NCBI RefSeq assembly: GCF_019219095.1
Contig: NZ_JAHUWH010000009.1
Location: 62,001 to 126,000, forward strand
Source: Acidovorax sp. sic0104
GTDB lineage: Bacteria > Pseudomonadota > Gammaproteobacteria > Burkholderiales > Burkholderiaceae_C
DNA: 64,000 nt
Direction of reading: 5' to 3'
The notes beneath the pieces are model-generated. The model had not been told where the DNA came from. It saw only the letters and a list, made by a program, of their open reading frames with translations, and ran no database searches. Each line of letters begins with the position of its first letter. The stretch's first letter is position 1. Of this stretch, positions 61,373-64,000 are shown one piece after another. The position numbers and the translations under genes are program-made.

Positions 61373-62587
61373 TCACGCAGCGCGCTGCATCTGCTCCGAC
61401 AAGGCCACCGCACTGCCCGCCGCGAGCGTCAGCCCCAGCGCCCCGTGCCCCACGTTGAGGTACACGTTGCTGGCGCGCCAGCGGCCCACGATGGGCACCG
61501 ACGTGGGCGTGGCGGGCCGCAGCCCCGCCCAGGTGGCGGGCGCATTCAGATCGCACAGGCCCGGGTAGGTCTGCGCCACCGCATCCACCATGGTCTGCAC
61601 GCGGTCCGCAGGCACATCGAGGCCAGTGGCGCCCACCTCGGCCATGGCCGCCACGCGCAGGCACGCGCCCAGCGGCGCGAACACGGCCTTGCGGCCCAAG
61701 TCGGTCACGCTCGCGCGGGGGCGCTGCACGCCATCGCGAAACGGCACGGTAATGCTGTAGCCCTTGATGGGGTAGATGGGCAGGTAGATGCCCAACTGCG
61801 CGGCCAGCGGCACCACGCGCGGGCCGGCGGCCAGCACGAAGGCATCGGCAGCGATGTCGCCCTGGTCGGTGACCACAGCGCTCACCCGGCCCGCCCGTCG
61901 CGCGAACGCCCGCGCCAACACACCGAACGACACCGTGCCGCCGCGCTGGCGCAGGCTGGCCACCAGGTCCAGGCACAGGCGGTGCGGGTCGCCGATGCAC
62001 TCGTCGCGGGTCCACACGCCGCCCGCCCAGGGCCGCCCGGGCGCGGCCTGCAGCGCGGGTTCCTTCTCCAGGCATTCACGCACGCTCAGCACCTCCTGCC
62101 GGCAGCCCAGCGCGGCCTGCAGCGCCACCTGGCGCTGCTGCTGGCGCAGCGAATCCGGCGTGGGGCACAGCACCAGCTTGCCGTTCACTTCAAAGCCGAA
62201 GGACCAGGCCTCTTGAGCCATCCACCGCGCCAGCGCGTCTCGGCTGGCCCGCGCCATTTGCAGCAGCTGCGCCGTGCCCTGCAGCGACTGGCGGGCCGAA
62301 CACGCGCGCAGGAACTGCAGGCCCCAGGCCCATTGCCGCCAGTCCCAGCGCGGGTGAAACCGCACCGCCGAACCGCGCGACAGCAGCATCTTGGGCAGGC
62401 CGCGCAGCGTGGCGGGCGACGCGAACGGCTCCACATAGCTGTAGCTCAGCTGCGCCCCGTTGGCGTAGCTGGTGACCAGGCCCGGTGCCTGTGCCGCGTC
62501 CAGCAGATGCACGTCGTGGCCCTGGCGCGCCAGTTCGTAGGCGGTGGCGCAGCCGATCACACCCGCGCCGATCACGCAGACCTTCAT
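61373..62587 (-). CDS. FAD-dependent D-amino-acid dehydrogenase (DadA-like)
   Basis: A 404-residue flavoprotein. Rossmann start MKVCVIGAGVIGCATAYELARQGHDVHLLDA (GxGxxG) and DadA-family text SYANGAQLSYSYVEPFASP, GYSITVPFRDG, GLRPATPTSVPIVGR and NVYLNVGHGALGLTLAAGSA. It oxidises D-amino or imino acids to keto or imino acids, passing electrons to the membrane. Start at 62587 overlaps the upstream gene's stop by 4 bp, so it is coupled to the ornithine-cyclodeaminase-family gene. It may be a D-hydroxyproline or similar dehydrogenase. Confidence 0.92.
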   Translation of the reverse strand: MKVCVIGAGVIGCATAYELARQGHDVHLLDAAQAPGLVTSYANGAQLSYSYVEPFASPATLRGLPKMLLSRGSAVRFHPRWDWRQWAWGLQFLRACSARQSLQGTAQLLQMARASRDALARWMAQEAWSFGFEVNGKLVLCPTPDSLRQQQRQVALQAALGCRQEVLSVRECLEKEPALQAAPGRPWAGGVWTRDECIGDPHRLCLDLVASLRQRGGTVSFGVLARAFARRAGRVSAVVTDQGDIAADAFVLAAGPRVVPLAAQLGIYLPIYPIKGYSITVPFRDGVQRPRASVTDLGRKAVFAPLGACLRVAAMAEVGATGLDVPADRVQTMVDAVAQTYPGLCDLNAPATWAGLRPATPTSVPIVGRWRASNVYLNVGHGALGLTLAAGSAVALSEQMQRAA

Positions 62588-63534
62588 GGCAAGGCACCCT
62601 CCGCCGCAGTGTTGCACTGCAGGATGCGCGACACCGCCAAGTGCGCCACCGCCACATCGGCCAGGCCGATGCCCACGGACTTGAACACGGTGATGCCCTG
62701 CCCCTCGGCCCGCCACGGCGCATCGCCCGCGTAGAGCTGCGGCAGATCCACCAGCGGCGCGCTGTCTGTGCGGCCCTGCCACAGCACCACCTCGCCGGCT
62801 TCGGCCAGGCTTTGGGGCATCCATTCCAGGATGATGCGGCCCGCGCGGTCCATGGTGGTGTCGTCCAGCTCGCGGCCCTTGGGCGCGCTGATGCCCATGG
62901 CCGCGACGAAGGCGCCTGGCGCGAGCCAGGCACCATCGAACACGGGCGTGGCCGAGCGTGTGGCCGTCACCACCAGGTCGGCCCCGCGCACCGCCGCCTC
63001 GGGCGTGGTGAAGGCCACCGGGCAACCCGCCCTGTGCGCCAGCGTGTCGGCCCAGCCGGACTGGCCAGCAGGGTCCACCAGGGCGACCTGCTCGAAGTCG
63101 AACCACTCGCACAGCGCCTCGGCCTGCGCGCGGCCCTGCAGGCCCGCGCCAAACACGGCCAGCTTGCGCGGCCGCAGCGGTCCGGCCTTGGACGCCACCA
63201 GCGCCGTGATGGCCGCTGTGCGCAGCCGCGTGATCTCGTTGCCGTCCAGCACGGCCAGCGGCTGGTTGGTGAGCACATCGAACAGCAGGATGGAAAAGCT
63301 GAACTGCCCGCGCACCGTGGGGTACACCTTGACCCCGGCCACGCCGCGCTCGGCCCACACCGCGCCCATGGTGCTCAACCGCAGGTCGCGGCAATCGGTG
63401 CGCTGGCGAGCGTGCACGGCGGCGGCGCCGGCAGCCAGGCTGGCAAAGGCCGCGCCGAGCGCCGCGGCCACGGAGCGGAAGTCGAGCGCCTGGGCCACTT
63501 GCCGGTCGCTGATGAAGGGGATGCTGGTGTTCAT
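62584..63534 (-). CDS. Ornithine cyclodeaminase/mu-crystallin family protein
   Basis: A 316-residue NAD(P)-binding enzyme: RQRTDCRDLRLSTMGAVW, GVKVYPTVRGQFSFSILLFD, LTNQPLAVLDGNEITRLRTAAITALVASK (substrate-site signature) and FGAGLQGRAQAEAL (nucleotide site). Members include ornithine cyclodeaminase, alanine dehydrogenase and Delta1-pyrroline-2-carboxylate reductase. Next to a DadA-like oxidase a pyrroline-carboxylate or ketimine reductase role is attractive but unproven. Start at 63534. Confidence 0.9.
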   Translation of the reverse strand: MNTSIPFISDRQVAQALDFRSVAAALGAAFASLAAGAAAVHARQRTDCRDLRLSTMGAVWAERGVAGVKVYPTVRGQFSFSILLFDVLTNQPLAVLDGNEITRLRTAAITALVASKAGPLRPRKLAVFGAGLQGRAQAEALCEWFDFEQVALVDPAGQSGWADTLAHRAGCPVAFTTPEAAVRGADLVVTATRSATPVFDGAWLAPGAFVAAMGISAPKGRELDDTTMDRAGRIILEWMPQSLAEAGEVVLWQGRTDSAPLVDLPQLYAGDAPWRAEGQGITVFKSVGIGLADVAVAHLAVSRILQCNTAAEGALP

Positions 63535-63593
63535 GGAAATGGCTGAAACGAAGGGACGAGGAATACAGGGCACGGCCGGCAACGCCTTCGCGC

Positions 63594-64000
63594 TCACGGA
63601 ATGCCGTACTTGTTGGGATAGCGGATGTTTTCGCGCATGTGGGCGCTCATGGGGATGCGCAGCGCATCGGTGTCGAACCACTTGCGGTACAGGGCGGCCA
63701 GCTCGCCCGAATGCATGAGCGCGAGCACCGTGCGGTCCACCACCTCTCGCAGCGGCGCATCGTCCTTGGGCAACATGAAGGCGTAGGGCTCCACCGTGAG
63801 GTGCCGGCCCGTGACGTGCAGGCTGTCCTTCTTTGGCGATGCGGCCAGCAAGGCGTAGAGCAGGACGTCGTCCTGCGCGAAGGCATCGACCTTGCCCTCC
63901 TCCACCAGGCGCACGCCCTCGGCATCGTTGGCCACCACCACAAGCTGCAGCTCCTGCTCACGCTGCACGCGGGCCATGGTCTCCTGCGCCGTGGTGCCAT
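63594..64000 (-). CDS. Amino-acid ABC transporter substrate-binding protein, family 3, N-terminus beyond window
   Basis: C-terminal 135 residues of an SBP_bac_3 receptor: ELQLVVVANDAEGVRLVEEGKVDAFAQDDVLLYALLA, LTVEPYAFMLPKDDAPLREVVDRTVLALMHSGELAALYRKWF and the end NIRYPNKYGIP. The start lies past 64000. It probably delivers the amino acid degraded by the two enzymes downstream on the same strand. 59 bp separate it from the cyclodeaminase-family gene. Confidence 0.9.
   Translation of the reverse strand, partial: GTTAQETMARVQREQELQLVVVANDAEGVRLVEEGKVDAFAQDDVLLYALLAASPKKDSLHVTGRHLTVEPYAFMLPKDDAPLREVVDRTVLALMHSGELAALYRKWFDTDALRIPMSAHMRENIRYPNKYGIP

Overview
This 64 kb window is chromosomal DNA from a high-GC betaproteobacterium, most likely a member of the Comamonadaceae close to Acidovorax. 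The basis is the order mnmG-rsmG-lysE-parA-...-parB, two orphan Bug-type (TTT) periplasmic receptors, and several dispersed intergenic repeat families of a kind I associate with this family. The genus is an inference. I see no rRNA, tRNA, transposase, integrase, prophage or CRISPR array. Coding density is high. Most genes are metabolic or regulatory and there is one short lower-GC island.

Layout. 1-9.5 kb: a truncated carboxylesterase with a Bug receptor and a TetR regulator, divergent from a D-lactate/glycolate-type FAD oxidase; then a metallophosphoesterase, a NIPSNAP/ABM pair divergent from an ArsR-YnfA pair, and an orphan dipeptide-type binding protein. 9.6-16.7 kb: a BON-domain protein and a four-gene DNA repair operon (MBL-fold exonuclease, ATP-dependent DNA ligase, Lhr-type helicase, PdeM-type phosphoesterase) whose first three genes overlap by 4 bp. 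16.9-25.3 kb: monomeric isocitrate dehydrogenase, two secreted alpha/beta hydrolases around a LysR gene, and gamma-glutamyltransferase divergent from an AsnC/Lrp regulator. 26-31.9 kb: a TetR regulator and a probable sugar or polyol catabolic group (Bug receptor, Gfo/Idh/MocA dehydrogenase, DUF993 aldolase-like protein, sugar isomerase). Near-identical inverted-repeat sites precede the TetR gene and the receptor gene. 31.9-33.8 kb: a KaiC-like double ATPase followed by a single-domain response regulator. 34.1-35.2 kb: three small unrecognised ORFs of lower GC. 35.4-37.8 kb: DUF3649-PepSY-DUF3325 membrane proteins of the siderophore-uptake type, without a receptor gene. 38-44.9 kb: small enzymes, an MFS/AraC pair, a tautomerase/LysR pair, a flavin reductase and a lipoprotein hydrolase. 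45.2-51.5 kb: an envelope operon (COG3014 lipoprotein, YcfL-like, LpoB-like, CsgG-like), a membrane-anchored methyltransferase and a large exported protein. 51.7-58.2 kb: the chromosome-partition region, with parS-like sites inside rsmG and mnmG. 58.6-61.3 kb: an FMN reductase, a cysteine-cluster protein, and an ECF41-type sigma factor with its AhpD-like target. 61.4-64 kb: a D-amino-acid or imino-acid catabolic group (FAD oxidase, ornithine-cyclodeaminase-family enzyme, amino-acid binding protein) cut by the window end.

The strongest regulatory signals read directly from the bases are: two copies of TGTCACA-N16-CGTC, one before the ECF41 sigma gene and one before its neighbour; an 8-bp-arm inverted repeat that contains the start codon of the ArsR gene; the paired TetR sites; an ATAC-N7-GTAT site before a LysR gene; and the parS cluster. 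At least three dispersed repeat families lie between genes. One copy supplies the parA stop codon and the start region of the next gene, and a different 26-bp repeat lies in frame inside the helicase gene.
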